64,000 bases of DNA from an uncultured Clostridia bacterium (GTDB taxonomy: Bacteria; Bacillota; Clostridia; TANB77; CAG-465): assembly GCA_944383015.1 (NCBI GenBank), contig CALWOC010000005.1, positions 1 through 64,000 on the forward strand, written 5' to 3'. Shown here piece after piece: positions 20,857 to 30,809 of this stretch. A model generated the notes under the pieces. It was not told the origin of the DNA and did no database searches. It saw only the letters and a list, made by a program, of their open reading frames with translations. Both the position numbers and the translations under genes were made by a program. How positions within the stretch are numbered: position 1 is the first letter of the stretch; each line of letters starts with the position of its first letter.

Positions 20857-20884
20857 AAAAAAAGATAGGTTACGTAACCTATCT
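20857..20884 (-). terminator. Terminator of the recJ-to-ATP-grasp operon
   Basis: A 22-bp perfect palindrome (20863-20884, centre GTTACGTAAC), followed on the minus strand by T6. It sits 10 nt after the ATP-grasp stop. Confidence 0.9.
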
Positions 20885-20893
20885 TATTAATTT

Positions 20894-21973
20894 TTATTTA
20901 ACTATTCCATTTTCTTTATAAAACTCACCAATCTTACTATTCTTTGCTGGTCCAAACATTTGAAAAAATCCAAAACCAGTTGAAGTATTTCCTTCAATTA
21001 CAGCAAAATCATCTTCTGTAACTACAATATCCCATCCTATAAACTTTATATATGGAAATTTATTTGCTATTTTTATTACTTTCTCTTTTATTTCATCCCA
21101 TCTTGGAATAATGATTCCATCAATTTTTTCTCCTGTATCTGGATGTGTATAGTAAGTATCATTTGTTAAATAACTTTTACATGGTCCTACTCTCCCAGTA
21201 TCAACATCTACCATAGCAAAAATTCCACCACTGCATGCATTATCTACTGGTTTAGATTTTTCTGTACCAAATCTATGTAATGCAATTGGAATTATACACT
21301 GTCCATCTTTCATTTGAGTTGTAACTACTCTAATTGTATTTACAGACTTAGGAAATATCTTATTTGCATATTCATGTTGAAACACATATTCAGTTACAAC
21401 ATCATCACACTGAGTTTTTAAAAATTCAATTGTGTCTTTGTCATTCATTAAATTCCCATTTACATCATACTTTCCATCTTTATATACAACAATACTTACA
21501 TATTTACCGCCACCACTACTTGCAGGTCTAAATGCTAGACCTTTATATTTTCTTATATATTCTAAAATATCTTCTACTTTTATTTCTTCTTGAGTCTCAT
21601 AATCTGTTACAACATTATGAACTATATTTAAAACAGTCTTTGGTATTTTTACATGAGATGAAAAAGCTTCATAAAAAAGTCTTTTATCATCTAAAACTAT
21701 ATTATATGCGCCATTTATTCCTCTAGATTTCCATCTTTGTGTTTCCGTTAAATAATCTTTGTAATTATTCTTATCTAAAGAGTAATTTACATAAGCATCA
21801 CTTTCAAATCCATGAATATACATCTTAATTCTTTTTAAAAATGGAACTTTTTTATAGCTCTTTCCATTTACAACACAATACCACCAATCAGAAAACAAAT
21901 GATGCTTGTCTGCTTTTTTTTGTAAACTATATCTTCTTTTTTCAATATAAATATCTAATAAATTTCTTCCCAT
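20894..21973 (-). CDS. ATP-grasp protein of the sugar-transfer-associated type
   Basis: A 359-residue protein with the ATP-grasp order: GLAFRPASSGGGKYVSIVVY (nucleotide-binding Lys and Gly loop), VVTEYVFQHEYANKIFPKSV, NTIRVVTTQ, and FIGWDIVVTEDDFAVIEGNT (metal-binding Glu and Asn). It resembles the family found in capsule and exopolysaccharide clusters, whose ligase target is unknown. Here it closes an operon of repair and stress genes, 10 nt after ung. Confidence 0.75.
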   Translation of the reverse strand: MGRNLLDIYIEKRRYSLQKKADKHHLFSDWWYCVVNGKSYKKVPFLKRIKMYIHGFESDAYVNYSLDKNNYKDYLTETQRWKSRGINGAYNIVLDDKRLFYEAFSSHVKIPKTVLNIVHNVVTDYETQEEIKVEDILEYIRKYKGLAFRPASSGGGKYVSIVVYKDGKYDVNGNLMNDKDTIEFLKTQCDDVVTEYVFQHEYANKIFPKSVNTIRVVTTQMKDGQCIIPIALHRFGTEKSKPVDNACSGGIFAMVDVDTGRVGPCKSYLTNDTYYTHPDTGEKIDGIIIPRWDEIKEKVIKIANKFPYIKFIGWDIVVTEDDFAVIEGNTSTGFGFFQMFGPAKNSKIGEFYKENGIVK

Positions 21974-21983
21974 ATAAACTCTC

Positions 21984-22646
21984 CTAAATATTTTCTATTT
22001 GCCAATCTATAGGCTCTATTCCATTATTCTTTAAAAACTCATTTGCCTTAATAAAATGATTACATCCAAAGAATCCACTTCTTGCAGAAAAAGGACTAGG
22101 ATGAGGAGCTTCTAAAATTAAATGTTTTGGATTTGTTATTAAATATCTTTTTGATTTTGCAAAACTTCCCCAAAGCATAAATACTACTGGTGTGTCTTTT
22201 TTATTTACTTCTTCAATTATTTTATCTGTGAATATTTCCCATCCTTTTCCTCTATGTGATGCAGGCATATCTTTTTGAACAGTTAACACAGAATTTAAAA
22301 GCAATACTCCTTGTCTTGACCATTTCATAAGATACCCATTATTTGGTATATAGCATCCAAGCTCTTGGTTTAACTCTTTATATATATTTTGAAGAGATGG
22401 TGGAGTCTTTATTCCAGGACATACAGAAAAAGCCATTCCATGTGCCTCTCCTAGTCCATGATAAGGATCTTGTCCAAGTATTACAACTTTTACATTTTCA
22501 TATGGAGTATATTTTAAAGCTGCAAAAATATTTTTCTTTTCTGGAAATATTGTTTTTTCATCATATTCCTTATATACAAACTCGTGTAGATTTTTATAAT
22601 AATCTTTTTTGCTCTCTTCTTCAATTATATCTTTAAAATGATTCAT
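21984..22646 (-). CDS. ung: Uracil-DNA glycosylase
   Basis: A 220-residue family 1 enzyme that removes uracil from DNA. Motif A is VVILGQDPYHGLGEAHGMAF with the catalytic Asp, and the DNA-reading loop is EAPHPSPFSARSGFFGCNHF with the catalytic His. LLLNSVLTVQ and WGSFAKSKR are also present. It follows the MBL hydrolase gene by 14 nt. Confidence 0.97.
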   Translation of the reverse strand: MNHFKDIIEEESKKDYYKNLHEFVYKEYDEKTIFPEKKNIFAALKYTPYENVKVVILGQDPYHGLGEAHGMAFSVCPGIKTPPSLQNIYKELNQELGCYIPNNGYLMKWSRQGVLLLNSVLTVQKDMPASHRGKGWEIFTDKIIEEVNKKDTPVVFMLWGSFAKSKRYLITNPKHLILEAPHPSPFSARSGFFGCNHFIKANEFLKNNGIEPIDWQIENI

Positions 22647-22660
22647 TTCTTCCTCCTATA

Positions 22661-23338
22661 TTATATTAGTTTATCTAAATCAAGTCCTTTAATACTTATA
22701 AGCAAACTTCTTATTTTTGGATATGTGTCCATAATATGTATATTAGATAAATTATGTCCAGGATAAATATATACATCATTATAATTTCTAAATAGCAAAA
22801 TTAAAGAGTCTACCATATCATCTATATTGGAAGAATCTAAATCACATCTTCCAAAACAATCTGAAAATAACGTATCACCAGTAAAAAGTACTTTTTCTTT
22901 TTCTAAATAATAGCAAGCACTTCCTTTGGTGTGACCTGGCGTATATATAATTTTAACTCTAATATTTCCAATATTAAATATATCATTATTTTTTAATAAT
23001 ATAAACCTATTTAGATCAAAAGGAGTTTGCCTTAAATGAAAAACTTCTGAGCAATCACTAACTTTTCCTTCAAGCATTAATTTTTCATCTTCACTTGCAA
23101 TTACTTTTATATCATATTTTTCTAAAAGTGTATACAGTGCAATTGTATGATCTTTATGTGCATGTGTTAATACTGCATATTTTAAATTTAGTCCTAACAT
23201 ATTAATGCAGTTTTCTATTTTACTAACATCATCTGCAGGATCAATAACTGCTGCCTCTTTACTATCTTTATCCCATATAATATAACAATTAGTAACATGG
23301 TAGCTTCCTAATACATTAATTTTTAGCTGTTCTATCAT
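22661..23338 (-). CDS. Metallo-beta-lactamase-fold hydrolase (glyoxalase II-like)
   Basis: A 225-residue hydrolase with the metal motif LTHAHKDHTIAL, then YTPGHTKGSACYY, LFTGDTLFSDCFGRCDL and YPGHN. The pattern fits the YqgX/GloB-like group, often thioester hydrolases. Its ATG overlaps the rel stop by 4 nt (ATGA), so the two are coupled, an arrangement that other Bacillota also show near rel. Confidence 0.85.
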   Translation of the reverse strand: MIEQLKINVLGSYHVTNCYIIWDKDSKEAAVIDPADDVSKIENCINMLGLNLKYAVLTHAHKDHTIALYTLLEKYDIKVIASEDEKLMLEGKVSDCSEVFHLRQTPFDLNRFILLKNNDIFNIGNIRVKIIYTPGHTKGSACYYLEKEKVLFTGDTLFSDCFGRCDLDSSNIDDMVDSLILLFRNYNDVYIYPGHNLSNIHIMDTYPKIRSLLISIKGLDLDKLI

Positions 23339-25500
23339 TTTATTCTCCTTACGTCAAAAACACTATCAATTTTTCTTAATGCTTTAATAACTGACTGAAG
23401 CGTATTTATGTCCTTAATATTAGCACATAAATTTGTTATATTTTCTCTGTCTTGTGTTACCTTTGTACTTATCTCTGTAATTTCAATTTTTAATTCTTTC
23501 ATTGTTTTTAATATATCTGCTAAAACTCCATCTCTATCATTTGCCTTTACAACGAGTCTAGCATTAAATTCAGCATGAGTCTGTTCTTTCCACTTTACAT
23601 TAATTGTTCTTGCACTAGTATCAAGACTCTTTAAATTTGAACAATCTTTTCTATGAATCGAAATACCATTTGCAAAGGTAATATAACCTACAATTTCATC
23701 TCCTGGTATAGGTGAACAGCATTTAGCAAATTTAACTAAACAATTATCTATCCCCTCAACTTCTACTAAGTCATTACTATTATTCTTTTTCTTTTTAGAT
23801 ACTACTTTTAGCTTTAAATCTTCTGATGGAGCTAAACTATCTTCATAGAGTTCAACAATTTTATTTACAACTTTTACAGGAGAAATACTTCCAAAACCTA
23901 TATTTTCATAGCAATCATCTATTGTTTTACAATTAAATCTTCTAAGTGCTGGTAATAAAAACTCTTCTTTTAGCAATTCTTCTTTTGGATATTTTTGTTT
24001 TTTTAATATCTTTTCAAAAAGCTCTTTTCCATTTTGAATATTAATTTCTCTACCTTCTTTTTTTAGAAAGCTTGTAATTTTATTTTTAGCACTTGATGTC
24101 TTTACATATTTTAGCCAATCTCTATTTGGTCCTTTAGAGCTTTTACTTGTTACAATCTCAACAACATCTTTGTTTTCAAGCTTTGTATTAAGTGTAACCA
24201 TTCTTCCATTTATTTTGGCACCAACCATCTGCTCTGCAACCTTTTGGTGAATTGAATATGCAAAATCTATTGGTGTAGAACCTTTAGGTAAAGATTTTAT
24301 CTCTCCTTTTGGAGTAAATACAAAGACTTCCTCACCAAAGATCTCAGTTTTAATCTTATCCATATTCTCTGTATTATCTGTAAGCTCTTTTTGTATTTCA
24401 AGCGTTTTTCTAAGCCACAATATTTTTTTATCTGCTTCAGATATCTTCTTATTTTTCTCTTTATATGAAAAGTGCGCTGCAATACCACGTTCTGCAACAT
24501 TATGCATATCCCAAGTACGTATCTGTATTTCAAAAGGTCTTCCTTCTTCGCCAAATACAGTAGTATGTAATGATTGATACATATTAGTTTTAGGTACTGC
24601 AATATAATCTTTAAATCTACCTGGCATTGGTTTATACATATCATGAACAATTCCTAAAACACTATAACAATCTTTTATTGAATTAACAATTACACGTATA
24701 GCAATAAGATCAAATAAATCTTCTGCTTTACATGATTTTGCTTTCATCTTTTTATATATGCTATAAAAATGCTTTGGTCTACCGTAAATTGTAGCTTCTA
24801 TACCTTGCTCTTTTAACTTATCTGATACTTCTTTTATTCTTGCATCAATATATGCTTCTCTTTCTTCTTTCTTTTCATCTATTTGCTCTTTAATACTATG
24901 ATATTCATCTGGTAATAATACTCTAAAAGATATATCTTCAAGCTCTGATTTTACTTTGGACATACCAAGTCTATGAGCAATTGGTGCATAGATTTCTAAA
25001 CATTCTTTTGCAATTTGTTCTTTAACTGCATTATCTAAAGTATTCATTCTTCTCATATATGAAAGCCTTTCAGTAATTTTTATAATTACAACTCTTATAT
25101 CTTTTGCTATTGCCATAAACATATTTCTAAGTATTTCAGGATTTGTAGCTATATTAATTTTATCTGAAGGCTTATAATTTTCTTCTAATTTTTGTAATAT
25201 TAAAATAAGCTGAGTTGTCTCATCACTAGCAATTTCTTTTAGCTCTTTTTCATTAAAGTCTTCGTAATCTACAACTGGATATAAAAGAGCTGCATAAAGT
25301 GACTTATCATCTAAACGTAGTGTTGCCACCTCACTTGCAACTTCTGTTACAAAATCCATAGCATCATCATCTAATATTTTCTTTCCTCTATGCTTAAGCT
25401 CTGCATATTCTACAACTTTTTTTAACTCTTCCTCATTATATTTTATATTCTCTTTTTCTAAAATTTCTTTTATTTTTTCTAAGTATTCGTTATCATTCAT
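23335..25500 (-). CDS. rel: Long RelA/SpoT homologue, probably synthetase-only
   Basis: A 721-residue (p)ppGpp enzyme with the order HD, synthetase, TGS, helical/zinc finger and ACT. The synthetase domain is intact: CYSVLGIVHDMYKPMPGRFK, DYIAVPKTNMYQSLHTTV and FEIQIRTWDMHNVAERGIAA. TGS (VFVFTPKGEIKSLPKGSTPI) and KCCSPIPGDEIVGY follow. The N-terminal hydrolase domain has lost its metal and catalytic residues: ALLYPVVDYE replaces ALLHDVVEDT (Y74, P75, Y79), F50 replaces the first His, and ITERLSYMR replaces LADRLHNMR. I infer it makes but cannot hydrolyse (p)ppGpp. It lies between recJ and the MBL gene. Confidence 0.95.
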   Translation of the reverse strand: MNDNEYLEKIKEILEKENIKYNEEELKKVVEYAELKHRGKKILDDDAMDFVTEVASEVATLRLDDKSLYAALLYPVVDYEDFNEKELKEIASDETTQLILILQKLEENYKPSDKINIATNPEILRNMFMAIAKDIRVVIIKITERLSYMRRMNTLDNAVKEQIAKECLEIYAPIAHRLGMSKVKSELEDISFRVLLPDEYHSIKEQIDEKKEEREAYIDARIKEVSDKLKEQGIEATIYGRPKHFYSIYKKMKAKSCKAEDLFDLIAIRVIVNSIKDCYSVLGIVHDMYKPMPGRFKDYIAVPKTNMYQSLHTTVFGEEGRPFEIQIRTWDMHNVAERGIAAHFSYKEKNKKISEADKKILWLRKTLEIQKELTDNTENMDKIKTEIFGEEVFVFTPKGEIKSLPKGSTPIDFAYSIHQKVAEQMVGAKINGRMVTLNTKLENKDVVEIVTSKSSKGPNRDWLKYVKTSSAKNKITSFLKKEGREINIQNGKELFEKILKKQKYPKEELLKEEFLLPALRRFNCKTIDDCYENIGFGSISPVKVVNKIVELYEDSLAPSEDLKLKVVSKKKKNNSNDLVEVEGIDNCLVKFAKCCSPIPGDEIVGYITFANGISIHRKDCSNLKSLDTSARTINVKWKEQTHAEFNARLVVKANDRDGVLADILKTMKELKIEITEISTKVTQDRENITNLCANIKDINTLQSVIKALRKIDSVFDVRRIK

Positions 25501-25517
25501 ATAACATTTCTCCTTGT

Positions 25518-27206
25518 CTAATCTACTGATTTTTTAAAGTCTTGTAGAACAAATTGTATAGTTTTTGGTGTATTATATGTATTAAGTTCAATTGTTCCAA
25601 CAACGTCTATCTTATCTCCTATTCTAATTTCATCTCTTCTTGCACCCATTGAAAAACCAACAGCATCAATTAGACTTCTATCATCTTTTAAAACTAGTTT
25701 TAAATGCTTTTCTTCTTTAATCGTTCTTATTGCACTAACCTTTACACCTTTATATAAAAATACAGGTACCTGATTTGACTGACCATAAGGCTTCATTTCT
25801 CTAATGTCTTTTATTATTTGAGCATTTAGATCTTTCCTTTCAATTTGCGCATCAACTTCAATAATTTGTTCAGATATAGCATCTGACTTTTTTCTACAGG
25901 CTTCATCAAAAGTCTCTATAAAACTATCAATGTTTTCTTCCAAAATACTAAGTCCTGCTGCTAGTTCATGCCCTCCAAATTGTATAACATAATCTTTACA
26001 TTCAGTTAATGCATCATATATTGAAAAGCCTGATGGACATCTACCAGATCCTCTAATTATATCATTTTCCTTTGTAAGTAATATAACTGGTTTATAATAT
26101 AAATTTACAAGTCTTGAAGCAACAATTCCTATTACACCATTATGCCAAGAACTATTATATAAAACTATACTGCTCTTTTTATCTAACTCGTTTTTCTTAA
26201 TAATGTCTAATGCTTCATCATAAATTACTGCCTCGACATTTTTTCTTTCTTGATTTAGATTATCTAGTTCTAAAGCAATTTGCTCTGCTCTTTTTTCATC
26301 ATTTTCAAGCAATAATTTTACTGCTGCTGATGCATTTCCCATTCTTCCACAAGCATTAATTCTAGGTGCCATGCCAAATGATACCATCATGCTATCAATT
26401 TCTTTTGAATTAACAAGCTTAATAAGAGCTTTTAATCCAATATTTTTAGTATGAACCATCATTTTAAGACCATATTTTGATATTATTCTATTTTCTCCAA
26501 CTAGAGGCACTATATCTGATATTGTGCCTATAGAAACAATATCAAGATATTTAAGATACTCCTCTTCTGGTAAATTATATTTTTTTGCTACAGCTGAAAT
26601 TGTTTTAAAAGCAACTCCAACTCCTGCTAAAAACTTAAAAGGATAAGTATCATCCTTTCTTTTTGGATTTACAATTGCAAGTGCATCAGGTAAATCTTGA
26701 GCACATTCATGATGGTCTGTAATACAAATATCAAGTCCAATCTCTTTTGCATGCTCTACTTCTTCTATTGCTGTAATACCACAATCTACAGTAATAACTA
26801 AACTTACCCCTTGTTTTTTTATTTCATCTAAAGCATTGTTATTTATTCCATAGCCTTCAAGTAGTCTATCAGGTAAATAATACATAACTTCTGCACCAAG
26901 TTTTGTCAAAAATTTATACATTATAGTTATACTTGTTATCCCATCTACATCATAATCTCCATATATACAAATTTTTTCTTTTTTCTTTATTGCCTTATCA
27001 ATTCTTTCTACCAACTTATTCATATCTTTTATTTTATATGGATCAATTAAATTATCTAATTTTCCATTTAAAAAATTATCAATATCGTTAAATTCTATAT
27101 TTCTAGATATTAATAGCTTTGCCATTATATCAGATACTCCGTATGTATCTTTTATTTTTTTTATCAACTCAGTATCATACTTTTTTAAATTCCATACTTT
27201 TTGCAT
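25518..27206 (-). CDS. recJ: Single-stranded-DNA-specific exonuclease RecJ
   Basis: A 562-residue 5'-3' exonuclease acting in recombination and mismatch repair. The DHH core shows ICIYGDYDVDGITSITIMYK, ITVDCGITA, CITDHHECAQDLPDALAIVN and LDIVSIGTISDIVPLVGENR; the DHHA1 part has GRCPSGFSIYDAL and QFGGHELAAGLSI. The size matches E. coli RecJ; it lacks the C-terminal extension of the B. subtilis protein. It is the first gene of the operon, after GGGGG. Confidence 0.95.
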   Translation of the reverse strand: MQKVWNLKKYDTELIKKIKDTYGVSDIMAKLLISRNIEFNDIDNFLNGKLDNLIDPYKIKDMNKLVERIDKAIKKKEKICIYGDYDVDGITSITIMYKFLTKLGAEVMYYLPDRLLEGYGINNNALDEIKKQGVSLVITVDCGITAIEEVEHAKEIGLDICITDHHECAQDLPDALAIVNPKRKDDTYPFKFLAGVGVAFKTISAVAKKYNLPEEEYLKYLDIVSIGTISDIVPLVGENRIISKYGLKMMVHTKNIGLKALIKLVNSKEIDSMMVSFGMAPRINACGRMGNASAAVKLLLENDEKRAEQIALELDNLNQERKNVEAVIYDEALDIIKKNELDKKSSIVLYNSSWHNGVIGIVASRLVNLYYKPVILLTKENDIIRGSGRCPSGFSIYDALTECKDYVIQFGGHELAAGLSILEENIDSFIETFDEACRKKSDAISEQIIEVDAQIERKDLNAQIIKDIREMKPYGQSNQVPVFLYKGVKVSAIRTIKEEKHLKLVLKDDRSLIDAVGFSMGARRDEIRIGDKIDVVGTIELNTYNTPKTIQFVLQDFKKSVD

Positions 27207-27284
27207 ATTTACCCCCTTTTTAATTAGACTAAATCTATTAACAACTATATTTTATCACAAAAGCATATAAATTTGAAGAAAATA

Positions 27285-27322
27285 TGAAAAAAGACAAATA
27301 CATTTTTTTGTATTTGTCTTTA
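27285..27322 (-). terminator. Terminator of the TetR envelope operon
   Basis: AAAGACAAATACA (27291-27303) pairs with TGTATTTGTCTTT (27310-27322). The minus strand continues into six Ts. The hairpin includes the acyltransferase stop codon. Confidence 0.88.
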
Positions 27323-28174
27323 CCAACCAGCAATATCATCTTCTAAATTAAAAGTATAATCCAATTTTTTACCATATGCTTTCTCATATGCTTTTACTTT
27401 TAAATTATAATCTTTATCTCTCATTTCTTCCTTATTTTCTTTTAATAATTTATTACTATCTGGATAAATTGGTGGCATAATATAAAGAGTATATTTTGAT
27501 TTTTTAAAACCATCATCTCCTATTTCTTCACTATTATCTATTTTAATAAAACATGGAACAATAGGAACATTATATTTAGCAGCATAATGATAAGCACCAA
27601 TTTTTAATGGTCTTGGCTTTTTATAATTAAACCACATTTCCTCTTCAGGATAAATTAATATATATGATTTATTTTCAAGAAGTTCTTTTATTGTTGGCAT
27701 AAAATTATTTGACATATAGTTATGATCTAAGCTTAACGGTATTGTCTTATTATTTCTAATTAGCCAACCTATAATACCAGGCATAAAAAAATTAGATTCT
27801 TGTACAATTATTCCAAAATCTTTAGCTTTATGAATCTTATTTATCATATATCTTATAACAGTATTATCTACTTTACTAAAATGATTACAAGTTATTATTG
27901 CTCCTGTTGATATACTTTCTATATTTTCAAGTCCAACTATTTTTGTATCTTTATTTACATCATTAGTAATTGCATCTGTTAGACTTCTAGCAAAGTAATA
28001 CTCAACCTTATTTTTAATTTTTTTCTTATTTGTGTCATAATTTAATATTACCTTTTCTCTATCTTCTTGAGTAATAACTGGATCTCCCTCTTCAACTTTA
28101 GCATTAAACTTTTTTTCTTGTACAGCTCTTTTTATATTTTCTATTACCTTTAATCTATCTTTATTTTTTTCCAT
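27320..28174 (-). CDS. PlsC-like acyltransferase
   Basis: A 284-residue acyltransferase of the lysophosphatidic acid type. The catalytic motif is ITCNHFSKVDNTVI (HX4D), and the substrate-binding motif appears as LIYPEEEMWF, followed by GAYHYAAKYNVPIVPCFIKI. About 75 extra N-terminal residues precede it, charged and without a signal peptide. It is the last gene of the TetR-led operon, 20 nt after the first GT8 gene. Confidence 0.85.
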   Translation of the reverse strand: MEKNKDRLKVIENIKRAVQEKKFNAKVEEGDPVITQEDREKVILNYDTNKKKIKNKVEYYFARSLTDAITNDVNKDTKIVGLENIESISTGAIITCNHFSKVDNTVIRYMINKIHKAKDFGIIVQESNFFMPGIIGWLIRNNKTIPLSLDHNYMSNNFMPTIKELLENKSYILIYPEEEMWFNYKKPRPLKIGAYHYAAKYNVPIVPCFIKIDNSEEIGDDGFKKSKYTLYIMPPIYPDSNKLLKENKEEMRDKDYNLKVKAYEKAYGKKLDYTFNLEDDIAGW

Positions 28175-28194
28175 AATAACCCTTTTCCTTATTT

Positions 28195-29151
28195 CTACAT
28201 AAAATTAAAATAATCTTTATCTATAACGTTTTTAAATGTAAAATCCGATTTAGATATTCTTCTACTTTGATTTACTAAATTAATTTCACCTTGTTTATCC
28301 TTATTAATATCTTCTACAGTATATTTTGCTTTCATTGCATTTATTTCATCACAAAACTCAGTTTGATTTGCATACTTCCAAAAATAATCTTCATAAAGAA
28401 CATTATCATAATTCCATGGTTTTTGAAACATATTAAAATGTATTAAATGTAAATCTTCATCATTAAAGTTTTTATCTGGATTTGGCATTCTATCCCATCC
28501 TCTATTTATATACTTTACTTTCCCTTTACACAAAAAATTTAAATAATCTTGGTCCGGTGCAATAACATCAAAATTATATTTACTAAGTATATGTAAAAAT
28601 TTTTCTTCAATCTTTTCTTTTCTAAATTTTTCTAAATTCATCAATAACACACCTGAGTTAAAGTAATTTCCAGGTTCTAAATCTAAAGATTTAACTGAAT
28701 ATTCTCTAAAGTATACGTTATTATTTACAACTTCATCTGGTACACCTGCAACTAAGAAATCATTTATATCCTCATTATATAGCTTTGATATATCATCTAC
28801 TAAAACAATATCTGCATCTAAATATATTGCTTTTTTATACTCTTTAAATAATGATGGTATAAATAGTCTATAAAATATTGAAATAGAATAATAATCTCTT
28901 AATCTAAGTTCCAAATCCTTTATAATATCTTTTATCTTTGGTCTTACATCTTCAAATTTTATATTTACATTTTCTTTACTATACTTACTTATTTTTTGTA
29001 TATTTTCTGAACTTAAACCAGAATTTAATATTATAATCTCATAATTATATTCTTTATTTGCATTTGATATTAAAGAATTAATAGCTACCGATAAAAACGG
29101 TATATAGTTATCATCTGAAGAAAAGAATATAGGTATCACTTCTTTATTCAT
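28195..29151 (-). CDS. Glycosyltransferase family 8
   Basis: A 318-residue GT8 enzyme. It has IPIFFSSDDNYIPFLSVAIN, the metal-binding DxD in KAIYLDADIVLVDDISKLY, YFNSGVLLMNL, APDQDYLNFLCKGKVKY and LIHFNMFQKPW. GT8 enzymes such as those for lipo-oligosaccharide use UDP-Glc or UDP-Gal and retain configuration. There is 1 nt to the second GT8 gene. Both act beside two acyltransferases, so a glycolipid or envelope glycan is a likely product. Confidence 0.9.
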   Translation of the reverse strand: MNKEVIPIFFSSDDNYIPFLSVAINSLISNANKEYNYEIIILNSGLSSENIQKISKYSKENVNIKFEDVRPKIKDIIKDLELRLRDYYSISIFYRLFIPSLFKEYKKAIYLDADIVLVDDISKLYNEDINDFLVAGVPDEVVNNNVYFREYSVKSLDLEPGNYFNSGVLLMNLEKFRKEKIEEKFLHILSKYNFDVIAPDQDYLNFLCKGKVKYINRGWDRMPNPDKNFNDEDLHLIHFNMFQKPWNYDNVLYEDYFWKYANQTEFCDEINAMKAKYTVEDINKDKQGEINLVNQSRRISKSDFTFKNVIDKDYFNFM

Positions 29152-29152
29152 T

Positions 29153-30031
29153 TTATTTATATTCTCCTTTTATTTTTTTATAATTTTCTAAGATGTCATC
29201 AAAATCATGTATATGATAGATATCATGAATTCCCTCTACATTCCATGGTTTCACATTTAAAAACTTTACAATAGGTATCCATTTTAAAATAGAACAATAT
29301 TTTCTTACCATTTTTCTTTTTGATTTATTTAATATAATCATAGGCTTAATAGTCATACTAAAATGTCTGATAATCGTATTGTCTTGTCTATTTTTTTGCT
29401 CATTATATTTTCTTTCAATATATTTCTTATCTTTACATATTTTATTTAAAGCGGTTTGATCTGGAAGTAACATTTTTTTTGTAAGTACCATTTCTCTACA
29501 TTTTTCAAAAGCTTTTTCTTTCTTCATTTTCTTTATATTCATAAGTAATACACCAGAATTTATATATTTTTTATCTATAAAATATTGTCCAATATAATCT
29601 ATTGCTGCCGCAAAATCATAATTTTCTACATCTATATTAAATAAAACATCTATATTTTTATATATAACTAAATCACTATCTAAATATAACACTTTATCCG
29701 GTAAATCATCAATCTTATCTAAAAATAGTCTTATAAGAATATATGGTGTATAATGAGTTTTTATATTAACACTATTTAATAACTCTTCCTTAAAATACTT
29801 TGTTATATCTATTAAATGTATATCACTTTCTAAATTTACTGACTTAACAATACTCTTAAGTATATTTACTTGAATTTTATTTATAGGTTTATATGCATTA
29901 TCTAAATCTTGTAAATCCATTGTTAAAATATATATATTTAACTTTTCTTTACAATGCTTTGTAATTGAAAGTAACGATATAATCATTCCATCAAAAACTT
30001 TATCATTTCCACAAAACATTAAATTAATCAT
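29153..30031 (-). CDS. Glycosyltransferase family 8
   Basis: A 292-residue GT8 enzyme, distinct from its neighbour. It shows INLMFCGNDKVFDGMIISLL, DDLPDKVLYLDSDLVIYKNI (DSD metal site), YINSGVLLMNIKKMKKEKAF, LLPDQTALNKICKDKK and IRHFSMTIKPW-like positions. It overlaps the upstream acyltransferase by 8 nt. Two unlike GT8 enzymes side by side suggest two successive sugar additions. Confidence 0.88.
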   Translation of the reverse strand: MINLMFCGNDKVFDGMIISLLSITKHCKEKLNIYILTMDLQDLDNAYKPINKIQVNILKSIVKSVNLESDIHLIDITKYFKEELLNSVNIKTHYTPYILIRLFLDKIDDLPDKVLYLDSDLVIYKNIDVLFNIDVENYDFAAAIDYIGQYFIDKKYINSGVLLMNIKKMKKEKAFEKCREMVLTKKMLLPDQTALNKICKDKKYIERKYNEQKNRQDNTIIRHFSMTIKPMIILNKSKRKMVRKYCSILKWIPIVKFLNVKPWNVEGIHDIYHIHDFDDILENYKKIKGEYK

Positions 30032-30809
30032 TTAACTCATCCTTTATATATTTGTAATACTCTACGTCCGTATTTTTAGCTCTAAAACACATTGTATCAT
30101 ATACTTTATTTCTAAGCTTTTCTTGTGCTTTTTTTAAATTTAATTTTTTATCTGGATAAAAAGGACCATCAATATAGACAATAATTTTTGGTCTTCTATA
30201 TTTTCTCTTTTTATATGTAGTTGTAAATACAAATACTGGTTTATTTAATTTTACAGGATACTTAAAAGAAGTTGATTTAAAATTTCTTATTTTAGAATAA
30301 TATGGCCAAACATGAGCTTCTGGATATATTGAAATTACGCTCTTTTTAGTTATAAAATATTCCATTGCATCTAAGAAATTTTTCATTGCTTTTATATCTG
30401 TTGGAATTGGAAATCCGCCCATCATCTTATTAAATGTTCCTAAAATTGGAATTGCAATATTATCTGGATGTGCTACAATATAACATTTTTTAGGAAAATT
30501 ACCAAGAGTCGGTAAAAAAGTATCAATTACTTTTTGAGTATGATTTCCATATATAAAATATCCTGTATCTTTAATTTTTTTTAGCACCTCTTTATTTTCA
30601 AATTTAAGCCCAAAAATTAGTTTTGAATAAATAAAAGCAATAGGAAGTGCTATTAATCTATAAATAACAAAAGAACTAATTCTCCATAATATATTTTCAT
30701 GTATATATTTATAGTCTGAATTTATATCAATTGGTTTAATATTTTCTAAAGCGAAATCATCATTTAGCTCATCTTTATAATAAAAAATATTTCTTTTCAT
30801 TTTTTTCAC
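30024..30809 (-). CDS. PlsC-like acyltransferase, HX5D subtype
   Basis: A 261-residue acyltransferase. Its catalytic motif is YGNHTQKVIDTFLP: His and Asp are separated by five residues rather than four, as in a Bacillota subgroup. ISIYPEAHVWPYY follows as the second motif. A hydrophobic segment near residues 45-65 (SSFVIYRLIALPIAFIYSKL) would hold it at the membrane. It starts directly after the TetR stop (1 nt) and overlaps the GT8 gene by 8 nt. Confidence 0.82.
   Translation of the reverse strand: MKKMKRNIFYYKDELNDDFALENIKPIDINSDYKYIHENILWRISSFVIYRLIALPIAFIYSKLIFGLKFENKEVLKKIKDTGYFIYGNHTQKVIDTFLPTLGNFPKKCYIVAHPDNIAIPILGTFNKMMGGFPIPTDIKAMKNFLDAMEYFITKKSVISIYPEAHVWPYYSKIRNFKSTSFKYPVKLNKPVFVFTTTYKKRKYRRPKIIVYIDGPFYPDKKLNLKKAQEKLRNKVYDTMCFRAKNTDVEYYKYIKDELND

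Noticed and set aside
24297..24650. A 117-codon frame inside rel on the same strand
   Set aside because: It is a shifted frame within the well-conserved synthetase domain of rel and has no motif of its own.
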